Below are positions 8,922 to 17,968 of a stretch of 64,000 bases of DNA, one piece after another. The stretch is from assembly GCF_006874585.1 (NCBI RefSeq), contig NZ_CP029762.1:589922-653921 (forward strand), given 5' to 3'. Under the pieces are notes generated by a model. It was not told the DNA's origin. It was given only the letters and a program-made list of their open reading frames with translations, and searched no databases. Source of the DNA: Sphingomonas sp. IC081 (GTDB lineage: Bacteria > Pseudomonadota > Alphaproteobacteria > Sphingomonadales > Sphingomonadaceae). Each line of letters starts with the position of its first letter. Positions within the stretch are counted from its first letter, which is position 1. The position numbers and the translations under genes are program-made.

Positions 8922-9844
8922 GCCTGACCCGGCGCACCGTGATCGCCACCGGGCTGGCCGCCGCTGCTGCACCGGCCCTTTCGGCAGGGGCGCATGCGGC
9001 TGCGGGCAAAGGCAGTTCCAACGCCGCCTATTTCTCGCTCGGCTATGCCCCGCACGAGGGCAGCTTTGCCAGTCGCGGCGCCTTGCTGGAGCAGATCGCC
9101 TTTGCCGCCGACCAGGGCTTTCGCGCCTGGGAGGACAACGAGGCCGCCAAGCGGCCCGTCGAACAGCAGGAGGCCATGGCCCGCGCCTTGTCGCAGCGCG
9201 GCATGACGATGGGCGTCTTTGTCGCCAGCATGCCGAAGTGGTCCGATTTCCGCCCCGTGCTGGGCAGCAACGACAACGGCGACCGGGAGGCGTTTCTGGC
9301 CGACATCCGCGCGTCGATCGCGGTCGCCAAACGGCTCGGCGCGCGGCACATGACGGTGGTCACCGGCTTCATGGACCGCAAGGTGCCCGAAGCGATCCAG
9401 ACCGGCCGCATCATCGACTGCATGCGCCGCGCGGGCGACATCGTCGCGCCACACGGGCTGACGCTGGTGATGGAGCCGCTCAACACCCGCACCAACCACC
9501 CCGGCGTGTTCATGCACTCCATCGCGCAGGGTTATGCGGTCGCGCGCGGCGCAAACGGTCCCGGCGTCAAGATCCTGGCGGATCTCTACCACGAGCAGAT
9601 CCAGTCCGGGAACCTGATCCCGACGCTCGAGAGCTGCTGGGCCGAGATCGGCTATATCCAGTTCGGCGACAATCCCGGCCGCAAGGAACCGGGAACCGGC
9701 GAGATCAACTACGCGACCATCACCCGGTGGCTGCGCGCCCGTGGCTATGACGGCGTGATCGGCATGGAGCACGGCAACTCCGTCCCCGGCCGCGAGGGCG
9801 AGGAGCGCCTGATCGCCGCCTACCGGGCCATCGACAAGACATGA
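8918..9844 (+). CDS. Tat-exported hydroxypyruvate isomerase-like TIM-barrel protein
   Basis: A 308-residue protein starting MSLTRRTVIATGL, a twin-arginine signal, then an Ala-rich segment to about residue 28, so it is likely periplasmic. The mature part is an AP-endonuclease-2-type TIM barrel with metal-site motifs LVMEPLNTR, LADLYHEQ, YIQFGDNPGR and IGMEHGNS, most like hydroxypyruvate isomerases. Starts and stops overlap both neighbours by ATGA (8918 and 9841), indicating tight co-expression. Export of this family is typical of keto-glycoside loci rather than of central metabolism. The reaction is not certain. Confidence 0.8.
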   Translation: MSLTRRTVIATGLAAAAAPALSAGAHAAAGKGSSNAAYFSLGYAPHEGSFASRGALLEQIAFAADQGFRAWEDNEAAKRPVEQQEAMARALSQRGMTMGVFVASMPKWSDFRPVLGSNDNGDREAFLADIRASIAVAKRLGARHMTVVTGFMDRKVPEAIQTGRIIDCMRRAGDIVAPHGLTLVMEPLNTRTNHPGVFMHSIAQGYAVARGANGPGVKILADLYHEQIQSGNLIPTLESCWAEIGYIQFGDNPGRKEPGTGEINYATITRWLRARGYDGVIGMEHGNSVPGREGEERLIAAYRAIDKT

Positions 9845-9858
9845 AAGGGAGCGAGTGG

Positions 9859-10698
9859 ATGCGACATGTCCCGATCGGCCTGGTGGTGGCAGGCTCCATC
9901 CTGACGGCCACGTGCGTGGAGGCGCAGGACAAGCCGGGGTTCAGGGATACGCCGATGCTGCCCGGCGGCACATGGCACGTCCACGATCCCGACCGGCCCG
10001 CGCCGGCCGAAGTCACCCCGGCCGCCGCTCCCGGCGCCCCGCCCTCCGATGCCATCGTCCTGTTCTCCGGCACCTCGCTCGATGCCTGGCACGGCGAGCG
10101 CGCGCCGTGGACGCTGGCCAACGGCGTCATGACGATCCCCTCGCGGGCGGCGAGCGGCGGCGAGAACAACCTCGTCTCGAACCAGGAATTTGGCGACGTC
10201 CAGCTGCATCTGGAATTCCGCTCACCCAACCCGCCCGAGAAGACCTCGCAGGACCGGGGCAACAGCGGCATCTGGTTCATGCAGCGCTATGAAGTCCAGA
10301 TCCTCGACGGTTACCGCAACCCGACTTATGCCGACGGCACCGTGGGCGCGGTCTATGCGTGGAAACCGCCGCTGGTGAACCCCTCGCGGCCGCCCGGCGA
10401 ATGGCAGAGCTACGACATCGTGTTCGAACGCCCGCGCTTCGACGCCGGCGGTGCGCTGCTGCGCCCGGCCTATGTCACCGTGCTGCTGAACGGCGTGCTA
10501 GTGCAGAACCACCAGGCCATGCTGGGCACCACCGTCTGGCGCAAGGTCGCGCAGTATCAGGCACACGCCGACAAGGCGCCGATCCAGTTGCAGGATCACA
10601 ATTCGCCGGTGTCTTTCCGCAACATCTGGGTCCGCCCGCTGCCGGAAGAGGCCATCGCTCAGGACCTCCAGCAGGACCTCAAGGGGGCAGCACGATAA
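9859..10698 (+). CDS. 3-keto-disaccharide hydrolase (DUF1080) family protein
   Basis: A 279-residue exported protein with the DUF1080 jelly-roll fold signature: VLFSGTSLDAWHG early, DRGNSGIWFMQRYEVQILD in the middle, and IQLQDHNSPVSFRNIWVRPL at the end. Family members hydrolyse 3-keto-O-glycosides. I prefer the ATG at 9859 because AAAGGGA lies 8 bases before it and a clean signal peptide follows (MRHVPIGLVVAGSILTATCVEA). The ATG at 9841, which overlaps the previous stop, is the alternative. It would act in the periplasm on glycosides oxidised by the GMC dehydrogenase complex encoded downstream. Confidence 0.85.
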   Translation: MRHVPIGLVVAGSILTATCVEAQDKPGFRDTPMLPGGTWHVHDPDRPAPAEVTPAAAPGAPPSDAIVLFSGTSLDAWHGERAPWTLANGVMTIPSRAASGGENNLVSNQEFGDVQLHLEFRSPNPPEKTSQDRGNSGIWFMQRYEVQILDGYRNPTYADGTVGAVYAWKPPLVNPSRPPGEWQSYDIVFERPRFDAGGALLRPAYVTVLLNGVLVQNHQAMLGTTVWRKVAQYQAHADKAPIQLQDHNSPVSFRNIWVRPLPEEAIAQDLQQDLKGAAR

Positions 10699-11276
10699 TG
10701 GATCGCAGAAACGCGCTTGCAGGCATGGTCGCCATGTTCGGCGCCCAGCTCTTTGCCCCCCTTGCCCGCGCAGCCGGGAGCGCCGCCGGGATCACCACCG
10801 GAGCCGCGATGCCGGTAATCGACGAGGGCGCGGCCAGCATCCAGGTGTTCACGCCCGGGCAGCGCGCGCTGATGACCGCGCTGTGCGAACGCATCGTGCC
10901 CACCACCGACACCCCCGGCGCCATTGCCGCAGGGGTTCCCGCCTATGTCGAGAAGCTGCTGGCGGATTGGGCGCTGCCGGAAGATCGCCTGCCGATCCTC
11001 TCCGGCCTGGCCGAAATCGACGCGCGCAGCCGTCAGGACTACAAGCTCCCCGCCGCCCAGGCCAGCCCCGAACAGCAGGACGCGCTGCTGACCCTGGCGA
11101 TGAACAACGCGTTTCCCGATGGCGAGGAGTTCTTCAAGGCGTTCCGGCAGATGGTTGTCGTCGGCTACTACACCTCCGAGATCGGCATCACCCAGGAACG
11201 CGAATACCTGCCCGTCCCCGGCGAATACAATGGCGCCTTCCCCTATTCCCAGGTCAACAAGGTCTATTCCGCATGA
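10698..11276 (+). CDS. Gluconate 2-dehydrogenase subunit 3-like small subunit (Tat signal)
   Basis: A 192-residue protein with a twin-arginine N-terminus (MDRRNALAGMVAMFG) and a helical mature part containing FTPGQRALMTALCERIVPT and a C-terminal GYYTSEIGITQEREYLPVPG, hallmarks of the small subunit that accompanies membrane or periplasmic GMC dehydrogenases. By family knowledge it carries the folded large subunit (12143-13825, which lacks a signal) through the Tat system. Its start overlaps the DUF1080 stop (TAATG) and its stop overlaps the next start. Confidence 0.85.
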   Translation: MDRRNALAGMVAMFGAQLFAPLARAAGSAAGITTGAAMPVIDEGAASIQVFTPGQRALMTALCERIVPTTDTPGAIAAGVPAYVEKLLADWALPEDRLPILSGLAEIDARSRQDYKLPAAQASPEQQDALLTLAMNNAFPDGEEFFKAFRQMVVVGYYTSEIGITQEREYLPVPGEYNGAFPYSQVNKVYSA

Positions 11277-12118
11277 TCATGAATCGTCGTTCCCTCATGC
11301 TGGGCGCCGGCGGCCTTGCCGCGCTTGCCAGCCAGCCCCTGCTTGCCGGCCTCGCCGGTGCCGCGCAGATCAAGAAGGTCGGCCTGCAGCTCTATACCGT
11401 GCGCGAGTTGTTCGCGGCCGATCCGGTCGCCACGCTCGAAAGCGTCGCGCGCATCGGCTACCGCGAAGTGGAATACGGCGGCGGCGGCTATGACACCATG
11501 GATCACGCGCGGCTGCGCAGCACCATGGACCGGCTGGGCCTCTCCTGCCCCTCCATCCACGTCGGCTACGATGCGCTGCTCGGCAACTTCGACGCCAGCG
11601 TGGCGATGGCGCGCACGCTGGGCGCGGACACCATCGTCCTGCCCTACATGGTCGACAAATACCGCAACGCCGAGGCCTGGGACGCGGCGCTGGTCAACAT
11701 CAACCGCTTCGGCGAGAAGCTGAAGGCCGCCGGTCTCGGCTTCGCCTACCACAATCACGACTTCGAGTTCACCGTGAAGCCGGACGGCGTCAGCCTCTAC
11801 GAGCGGATGCTGAAGGCGTGCAATCCTGCCTTCGTCCGCTTCGAACTGGACATCTACTGGGCCGTCCACGCCGGGGAAGATCCGCTGGCGCTGATCCGCC
11901 GTCTCGCCGGGCGCATCTACGCCTACCACGTCAAGGACATGCGGGCGGACCGCAGCATGACCGCAGTGGGCGCCGGCACGATCGACTTTGCCGGGATCTT
12001 CAAGCTCAACGGCCTTGCCGGCGCGCGGCACTTCTATGTCGAGAACGACCAGGCGCCCGCGCCCTTCCTGCCCGACATCACCAAGAGCTTCCAGACCCTC
12101 AGCGCCCTGCGCTTCTGA
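11273..12118 (+). CDS. Exported sugar isomerase/epimerase TIM-barrel protein
   Basis: A 281-residue protein with a basic, hydrophobic N-terminus (MNRRSLMLGAGGLAAL) that looks like a Tat signal, so probably periplasmic. The mature domain shows QLYTVRELF, AYHNHDFEF, FELDIYWAVHAG, YAYHVKDM and FYVENDQ, the standard order for AP-endonuclease-2/inosose-type TIM barrels. Start at 11273 overlaps the previous stop as ATGA; a second ATG lies at 11279. This is the third TIM-barrel sugar enzyme in the operon and differs clearly from the other two. A role as 3-keto-glycoside eliminase or isomerase is inferred from context. Confidence 0.83.
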   Translation: MIMNRRSLMLGAGGLAALASQPLLAGLAGAAQIKKVGLQLYTVRELFAADPVATLESVARIGYREVEYGGGGYDTMDHARLRSTMDRLGLSCPSIHVGYDALLGNFDASVAMARTLGADTIVLPYMVDKYRNAEAWDAALVNINRFGEKLKAAGLGFAYHNHDFEFTVKPDGVSLYERMLKACNPAFVRFELDIYWAVHAGEDPLALIRRLAGRIYAYHVKDMRADRSMTAVGAGTIDFAGIFKLNGLAGARHFYVENDQAPAPFLPDITKSFQTLSALRF

Positions 12119-12142
12119 CCTTCGATCCGGGAGAAGAACATC

Positions 12143-13825
12143 ATGGCGGCAACCGACAGGTTCGATGCGATCGTCATCGGCTCCGGCATCAGCGGCGGCT
12201 GGGCGGCAAAGGAACTGACCGAAAAGGGCCTGCGCGTGCTGATGCTCGACCGCGGCCACATGGTCGAGCATCTTGAGGACTACACCTACGACGGCAAGCC
12301 CGCCTACGAAGTCCCGGCGCGCAACATCATGCCCGAGGGCCTGCGCGAGAGCGACTACTTCATCGCCCAGCACGGCTACGTCGCCCCCAGCAACCGCGCC
12401 TTCTACAACAACGACCGGCTGAACCCCTACGACTTTGCGCAAGGCAGCAAGTTCTACTGGATCCGCCCCGGCGCGGTCGGCGGCAAGTCGCTGATCTGGG
12501 GCCGCTGGAGCTTCCGCTGGAGCGCCGCCGACTTCGAGGCCAACAAGCGCGAGGGCATCGGCAGCCACTGGCCGATCGGTTATGACGACCTCCTGCCCTG
12601 GTACGGCTACGTCGAGAAATATATCGGCGTCTCGGGCTCGCGGGAAAATCTCGACTACCTGCCGGACAGCGAGTTCCAGCCGCCGATGCCCATGAACATC
12701 GCCGAGAAGTGGATGAAGCAGCGGCTGGAAACCGCCTTCCCGGGCCGCAAGATGATCAATGCCCGCCTGTCCAACATGACCGAAGACAAGCCCGAGCAGA
12801 ACCGCACCCGCTGCCAGCTGCGCAACCAGTGCAGCAACGGCTGCTCGTTCGGCGCCTATTTCTCGACCCAGGCCGTCACCCTGCCCGCCGCCAGGGCAAC
12901 CGGTCGGCTGACGCTGCGCTCCGATGCGGTGGTCACCAGCCTCGAATACGATCCCGCCAGCCGGAAAGTCACCGGCGTGCGCTTCATCGATGCCAAGACC
13001 GGGCAGGCGGAAGTGGTGCGCGCCAGGATCGTCTTCCTCAATGCCTCGACGATGGGCTCGCTGCAGGTCCTGATGAACTCCCGCGCCGAGGGCACCGGGC
13101 GCAGCCATTTCAACAGCAGCGGCACGCTCGGCCGCTACGTGATGGACCATATCTTCCGCGTCGGCGTGCAGGGCGACATTCCGGGCATGGAGGAGTTCAT
13201 CGAATATGGCCGCCGCCCCGGCGCCATCTATGTCCCCCGCTTCCGCAACAACGGGCGGGACGAAGGCCTCGGCTTCCACCGCGGCTATGGCTACCAGGGC
13301 GCGGCCTACCGCGAACCGTCAAGGCCGGTCGGCTTCGGCGCCGCGATGAAAGAGGGCATGCGCCGCTACAGCGGCTGGAAATTCCAGATGGGCGCCTTTG
13401 GCGAATGCCTGCCCTACGAAGACAACCACGTCGCCCTGAGCGCGGACAAGGTGGACCGTTTCGGAGTGCCGCTGATGCAGTTCAACGTCACGTTCCGCGA
13501 CAACGAACTGAAGATGATGGCCGATGCGCGCGAGCAGGGCGAGAGGATGCTGCGCGGCGCCGGGCTGACCAACGTGGTGAGCAAGGTGAAGGAACATGTG
13601 CCCGGCGATGCCATCCACGAGATGGGCGGCGCGCGCATGGGCGACGATCCGCACAGCGCGGTGCTCAACAAGTGGAACCAGGCGCACGACGCCGCCAACC
13701 TGTTCGTCACCGACGGCGCGCAGATGGCCTCGGTCTCCTGCGTCAATCCCTCGCTGACCTTCATGGCGCTGACCGCGCGGGCAGTGGATCACGCTGTCGC
13801 CGCGATGAAGGCCGGGACGATCTGA
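12143..13825 (+). CDS. GMC-family flavoprotein dehydrogenase, large subunit (candidate glycoside 3-dehydrogenase)
   Basis: A 560-residue FAD enzyme with the dinucleotide motif IVIGSGISGG at residues 10-19 and the C-terminal GMC signature HEMGGARMG plus NPSLTFMALTARA, which provide the active-site His/Asn region. C224, C230 and C234 (CQLRNQCSNGC) resemble the cysteine cluster that binds an iron-sulfur centre in FAD glucose dehydrogenases. No signal peptide is present, consistent with Tat export together with the small subunit at 10698. With the cytochrome at 6096 this matches known lactose/glucoside 3-dehydrogenases, which oxidise the C3 hydroxyl of sugars. Substrate range is unknown. Confidence 0.85.
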   Translation: MAATDRFDAIVIGSGISGGWAAKELTEKGLRVLMLDRGHMVEHLEDYTYDGKPAYEVPARNIMPEGLRESDYFIAQHGYVAPSNRAFYNNDRLNPYDFAQGSKFYWIRPGAVGGKSLIWGRWSFRWSAADFEANKREGIGSHWPIGYDDLLPWYGYVEKYIGVSGSRENLDYLPDSEFQPPMPMNIAEKWMKQRLETAFPGRKMINARLSNMTEDKPEQNRTRCQLRNQCSNGCSFGAYFSTQAVTLPAARATGRLTLRSDAVVTSLEYDPASRKVTGVRFIDAKTGQAEVVRARIVFLNASTMGSLQVLMNSRAEGTGRSHFNSSGTLGRYVMDHIFRVGVQGDIPGMEEFIEYGRRPGAIYVPRFRNNGRDEGLGFHRGYGYQGAAYREPSRPVGFGAAMKEGMRRYSGWKFQMGAFGECLPYEDNHVALSADKVDRFGVPLMQFNVTFRDNELKMMADAREQGERMLRGAGLTNVVSKVKEHVPGDAIHEMGGARMGDDPHSAVLNKWNQAHDAANLFVTDGAQMASVSCVNPSLTFMALTARAVDHAVAAMKAGTI

Positions 13826-13893
13826 CTTTGCCGTTTCCGGCGCTGGCAAGGCGGCGGAAACACGCTATCGGAGGCTATGGAGACAATGACCTG

Positions 13894-14943
13894 ATGGCGC
13901 GGCGTAACGAGAACGGGGTGACGATCCGCGCCGTGGCACAGCGCGCCGGCGTATCCGCGATGACCGTGTCCAACGTCCTCAACGGCGCCGGCAGGGCCAG
14001 TGCCGCCACGGTGGAGACGGTCCGCGCGGCGATCGCGGAACTGGGCTATGTCCCCAACCTGGCGGCCCGGCGGCTGGCCAAGTCGCGCGCGACGACCGTG
14101 GGCCTGCTCTACAGCGACCGGCGCACGCCCTTTCTGGATGCCGTGCTGGTGGGCGCCCTGCGCGCGACCAACGCCCAGGGCCTGCAACTGCTGCTGCGCG
14201 ACGGTGAGGGCAGCAGCCGCGCGGAAGCCGAGCGCATGGCGCAGGACCTCGTGCGCTCGGGCGCCGATGCGCTGCTGCTGATCCCGCCCTTTGCCGAACA
14301 GCTCAGCGGATCGACGGTGCTGGAAGAACTCGGCGTCCCCCTCGCCGCCATCGCCACGGGTACGGCGCTGGCCGATGTCATCACCGTGCGGATCGACAAT
14401 CGCGGCGCCATGCGGGCGCTCACCCGGGACGTCATCGCCGCCGGCCACCGCCGCATCGCCTATGTCGCCGGGCCTGACCATTACAGCGTTGTCGGCGCCC
14501 GCCTCGAAGGCTTTCTCGAAGCCCTGCGCGCAGCCGGACTGGCGGAGGAGCCCGATCTCATCGTGCGGCACGGCGCGTTCGACTATGCCTCGGGCGAGAC
14601 GGCGGCACGGCAGCTCCTCGCCCTGCCCTCCCCGCCGAGCGCCATCATCTGCAGCAGTGACGACCTCGCCGCCGGGGTAGTCGCCGAAGCCAACCGGCAG
14701 GGCCTGCAATTGCCTGGCCAGCTGTCCGTCACCGGGTTCGACGACACCGTCCTCGCCTCCCGGCTCTGGCCGCCGCTGACGGTCGTTCGCCAGCCGGTCG
14801 AGGACATGGCCTACCGCGCCGCCCAGTGCCTGATCGCCGCGCTCGGCAAAACCGGAAGCGACGTCAGCGACGAGATCTTCGACCATACGATCGTGACACG
14901 GGCCTCGATCGCCCCGCACAGGACTTCGGAGCCTTTGTCATGA
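13894..14943 (+). CDS. LacI-family transcriptional regulator
   Basis: A 349-residue repressor with an N-terminal helix-turn-helix ([20 protein letters not shown]) and hinge helix [10 protein letters not shown], followed by a periplasmic-binding-protein-like sensor domain ending near [20 protein letters not shown] in type (here VTGFDDT). It lies 68 bases after the GMC dehydrogenase gene on the same strand, so it is likely the locus regulator. The best candidate operator is the palindrome at 6049-6060. The inducer is presumably a sugar or keto-sugar of this pathway; this is inference. Confidence 0.9.
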   Translation: MARRNENGVTIRAVAQRAGVSAMTVSNVLNGAGRASAATVETVRAAIAELGYVPNLAARRLAKSRATTVGLLYSDRRTPFLDAVLVGALRATNAQGLQLLLRDGEGSSRAEAERMAQDLVRSGADALLLIPPFAEQLSGSTVLEELGVPLAAIATGTALADVITVRIDNRGAMRALTRDVIAAGHRRIAYVAGPDHYSVVGARLEGFLEALRAAGLAEEPDLIVRHGAFDYASGETAARQLLALPSPPSAIICSSDDLAAGVVAEANRQGLQLPGQLSVTGFDDTVLASRLWPPLTVVRQPVEDMAYRAAQCLIAALGKTGSDVSDEIFDHTIVTRASIAPHRTSEPLS

Positions 14944-14983
14944 CCGCCGACACCGCCAACCTCGGAACAAGGACAACAAGACC

Positions 14984-15388
14984 ATGGATGCAAGCAGACG
15001 GGACGTCGCGGCCATGATCGCGCTGGGCGGCAGCGCCATGGCGCTCTCGGCGGCCGGGGCCGAAGCCGCCGCGACCCGGCCCGGGCTGGTCCACCACGTG
15101 TTCTTCTGGCTCAAGCGCCCCGGGTCACCGGAAGACCGCGACCAGTTGATGGCGGGCCTGCGCACCTTGTCAGCCATTCCCGTGATCCGGAACCTGCAGA
15201 TCGGCATTCCCGCCGACACCGAGGCGCGCGACGTCGTCGATGGCAGCTACGACGTCTCCGAACTGATGTTCTTCGATAGCGTCGAAGACCAGAAGGTCTA
15301 CCAGGACCACCCGATCCATCAGGCCTTCGTCAAGGCTTGCAGCCATCTGTGGGCAAGGGTCGTGGTCTACGACATGGCCCTGAGATGA
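14984..15388 (+). CDS. Dabb (stress-responsive A/B barrel) domain protein with Tat-like signal
   Basis: A 134-residue protein: residues 1-28 ([16 protein letters not shown]...) resemble a Tat signal, and the rest is a dimeric alpha/beta-barrel Dabb domain, with [11 protein letters not shown] at the first strand and a C-terminal [23 protein letters not shown]. Dabb proteins include small enzymes and stress-linked proteins, so the reaction is not known. It follows the LacI gene by 40 bases and converges on the receptor gene 15393-17561 with a 4-base gap. Its location suggests an accessory role in the keto-sugar pathway. Confidence 0.75.
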   Translation: MDASRRDVAAMIALGGSAMALSAAGAEAAATRPGLVHHVFFWLKRPGSPEDRDQLMAGLRTLSAIPVIRNLQIGIPADTEARDVVDGSYDVSELMFFDSVEDQKVYQDHPIHQAFVKACSHLWARVVVYDMALR

Positions 15389-15392
15389 CCCT

Positions 15393-17561
15393 TCAGAACC
15401 GCGCGCGCAGGCCCAGCGTGCCGGTACGCGGGGCGCCGGGCTGGACCCATAGCGGCGAGTAACTGTTCGCATACCAATGCGCATCGAACAGGTTGGCAAC
15501 CGAGCCGAACAGTTCGAGCCGGTCCATCACCTCCACGCTGCCGAAAACCCGGAACAGGGTATGCGCGGGAAGCGTGAAGTCGCTGCCGGTCTCGCCGAGG
15601 CGCTTGCCCAGGTGCTGCATGCCGGCGCCGACCTGCGCCTGACGGTTCCCGATGGTGAAGGCCTTGGCAAGCTGCATGGCAAGGTTATGGCGGGGAATGT
15701 TGACCAGCGGATCGCCGGGATTGATCTGGAACTGAAAATTGGGATCCTGCATGCGTGAGCGTGCCTCGGCATCGAGGTAGGCATAGCTCACCAGCACCTC
15801 GATACCGCCCGGCAGGTGCCCGCCAAGATCGAATTCCACGCCCCGGCTGCGCGCCTTGCCGATCGCCAGCGAATAGCCCGGCGCATTGGGATCGGTGGCG
15901 AGCACGTTGGCCTTGGTCAGCTGGAACGCCGCGAGTGTCCCGCTCAGCGCCCCGCCCAGCACGGTGAACTTCAGTCCCGCCTCGATGGATTCGCTGGTTT
16001 CCGGATCAAAGATCGCTCCTGCCGCATCGGTGCCGACATTGGCACGGAAGCCTTGCCCGTAAGCGGCATAGGCCGTCAGCGGCGCACTCAACCGGTAGAC
16101 GAGACCGGCCTGCGGACTGAACCGGCTGCGCCGGCGGCGGCTGTCGACGCCGCTCAGGCGGTTGTCGGTCTCCAGCGTCAGGTGGTCGTAGCGGCCGCCG
16201 ATGCGAAGCTGGAGGCGCGCGTCGATCGTGATCTGGTCCTGGACATAGGCGCCGCTCGCGCGCTGCCGGTCGACGCGGTCGGTGATGACACTGGTCTGCG
16301 GCAGCGCGAAGCGCCCGTAGACCGGATCGAGGATGTCGATCACGTTGCCCTGCTCGTCGCTCGGGTCCGTGGTCAGGCTGGGCGGACGAAAGCGGCGGAA
16401 CACCTGATCGTAGGTGAACGCGTCATGATCCGCACCGATCAGCACGCGGTGGCGCAGGCCCCCCGTTTCGAACTCCCCGGCCAGCTCGGCGCGGATGACC
16501 TTGTGGCTTGCATCGTAGTAGCGCGTCCGGCGCTGGCGCGAAAGCGAGCGGCCATCGCCGTAGAGCGCCTGGCGCGAGGGAACCGTTTCGGCATCGGACG
16601 AGGAACCGATGAGCAAGGTATCGCGAAGGCTCCCGCCAAGCAGCAGGCTCCAGCGGTCGCTGAACTCGTGCTGGAGGCGCAGCTGGTGTCCACTGGCGCG
16701 GGCGGTGGTATCGCCGTCACCCGGCTCGCCCAGGAAGCGCGAACGCGGCACCGTGCGGAAATTTCCGTCAAGCACCACGATGCCGCGATCGAACGGCACG
16801 TCCACGCGGGTCTTCTCGAAATCATAGGTAAGCCGCGTATCGGGGCCGAGCGCGAGGCCGATCGAGGGCAGGAACCCCCAGCGCGACTGGTGGACATGAT
16901 CGCGGAACGTGTCGCCCTGCTCAGCATAACCGATCAGGCGCGCGGTGAGGCCGCCGGTCAGCTGGGCATTGACGTCACCGTCGCCGCGCAGGCGCCCCCA
17001 GCTCCCGTATTGCACCGAGGCGCTGCCGAAGCTGCGGCCGATCTCGGCCTGCTTGGTCACGAGGTTGACGGTGCCGCCCGGCTCGCCGCGCCCGATCAGC
17101 GCCGCCGCCGGGCCCTTGAGCACTTCGACCCGCTCGATCCCGGCGGTATCGCGCTGCCCGCCGAAGCCGCGCCCGCCGTTGAAGCCGTTCACCAGGTAGC
17201 CGCTCGGCAGGTTCTCGTCGCCGGTGAAGCCCCGGATCGCGAACGAGTCCCACAGCCCGCCCAGCGTGTTCTGCCGCACGACCGAGGCATTGAGGTCCAG
17301 CGCATCGGTCAGGCGCTGGATTCCGCTGCGCTCAAGGGTCTCGGCCGAGATCTCCCCGATCGACTGGGGAATTTCCGAAACCGCGAAATTGCCGCGATAG
17401 GCCTGGCGCACGCCGGTCACGGTGATCGCTTCGGCGCGCTCGTCACTCTCCCGCTGCGCTTCCTCGGCGGCGGCCTGATCGAACGGTGCGAACGGCGCCA
17501 GCGCGATGACAAGAGGCACGGTTCGCGCGAGCCGCCTGCGGTTTCCGGTAAATCGATGCAT
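15393..17561 (-). CDS. TonB-dependent siderophore receptor
   Basis: A 722-residue outer-membrane receptor. The N-terminus is signal-like, followed by a TonB-box-like EAITVTGVRQ and a plug domain with the siderophore-receptor sequence IPQSIGEISAETLERSG, SFAIRGFTGDENLP and VEVLKGPAAALIGRGEPGGTVN. The barrel ends GTLGLRARF with the expected terminal phenylalanine. No STN signalling domain is present, so it should not drive a FecR system directly. It is divergent from the receptor at 17969; the shared upstream region carries a 13-base direct repeat. The ligand is probably a ferric siderophore. Confidence 0.88.
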   Translation of the reverse strand: MHRFTGNRRRLARTVPLVIALAPFAPFDQAAAEEAQRESDERAEAITVTGVRQAYRGNFAVSEIPQSIGEISAETLERSGIQRLTDALDLNASVVRQNTLGGLWDSFAIRGFTGDENLPSGYLVNGFNGGRGFGGQRDTAGIERVEVLKGPAAALIGRGEPGGTVNLVTKQAEIGRSFGSASVQYGSWGRLRGDGDVNAQLTGGLTARLIGYAEQGDTFRDHVHQSRWGFLPSIGLALGPDTRLTYDFEKTRVDVPFDRGIVVLDGNFRTVPRSRFLGEPGDGDTTARASGHQLRLQHEFSDRWSLLLGGSLRDTLLIGSSSDAETVPSRQALYGDGRSLSRQRRTRYYDASHKVIRAELAGEFETGGLRHRVLIGADHDAFTYDQVFRRFRPPSLTTDPSDEQGNVIDILDPVYGRFALPQTSVITDRVDRQRASGAYVQDQITIDARLQLRIGGRYDHLTLETDNRLSGVDSRRRRSRFSPQAGLVYRLSAPLTAYAAYGQGFRANVGTDAAGAIFDPETSESIEAGLKFTVLGGALSGTLAAFQLTKANVLATDPNAPGYSLAIGKARSRGVEFDLGGHLPGGIEVLVSYAYLDAEARSRMQDPNFQFQINPGDPLVNIPRHNLAMQLAKAFTIGNRQAQVGAGMQHLGKRLGETGSDFTLPAHTLFRVFGSVEVMDRLELFGSVANLFDAHWYANSYSPLWVQPGAPRTGTLGLRARF

Positions 17562-17670
17562 GCAGCCCCCCTCGAGAATTTGCCCGGCAAAAGCGGCGCA
17601 CCGGCGCCGTGATCGGGCGGGCTTGTGTCAGGGCCGTGAGGTTCGGTCAATGTAATGTTGCATCATAACA

Positions 17671-17683
17671 TCGAAATATTCAC
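17671..17683. repeat. 13-base direct repeat, copy 1 (TCGAAATATTCAC)
   Basis: First of two identical copies in the divergent gap between two siderophore receptor genes; the second starts 46 bases further on. Each copy contains the imperfect dyad GAAATATTC. The pair may be operator half-sites for regulating the minus-strand receptor. Confidence 0.55.
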
Positions 17684-17716
17684 AGGAACCTGCCCACTGC
17701 AAAGGGACGACATCCT

Positions 17717-17729
17717 TCGAAATATTCAC
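17717..17729. repeat. 13-base direct repeat, copy 2 (TCGAAATATTCAC)
   Basis: Exact second copy of the repeat at 17671-17683. The 46-base spacing is between four and four and a half helical turns. An additional dyad, ATGTT-N7-AACAT, lies at 17655-17671 next to copy 1. Confidence 0.55.
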
Positions 17730-17893
17730 CAAAGCTTTTAGGGCCCGGCGTTCCCGCTCATCGCTTCACCCGACTGGCAGAGGGCCTTGCCGCAACGACG
17801 CATTACGCGTGCGCGGGATCACCGGCAGACCTCACGGACGCGATTCCCACTGCGCCATATCAAGCACTTAAATTTCACCGTAAGTATTGCGAT

Positions 17894-17908
17894 TGCGACT
17901 TATTCGCA
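17894..17908. promoter_or_regulatory. Candidate Fur box before siderophore receptor
   Basis: TGCGACTTATTCGCA is a dyad with TGCGA/TCGCA arms, close to the TGCGAAT-N-ATTCGCA form I associate with alphaproteobacterial Fur sites. It lies about 60 bases before the receptor start at 17969, a position where repression by ferric Fur would be effective. Assigned by resemblance only. Confidence 0.5.
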
Positions 17909-17968
17909 TTAATGACCCGCCCGCATAACGACGCCGGGAGGGCCGGCGGGGGGAACAGGGGGCATCGA

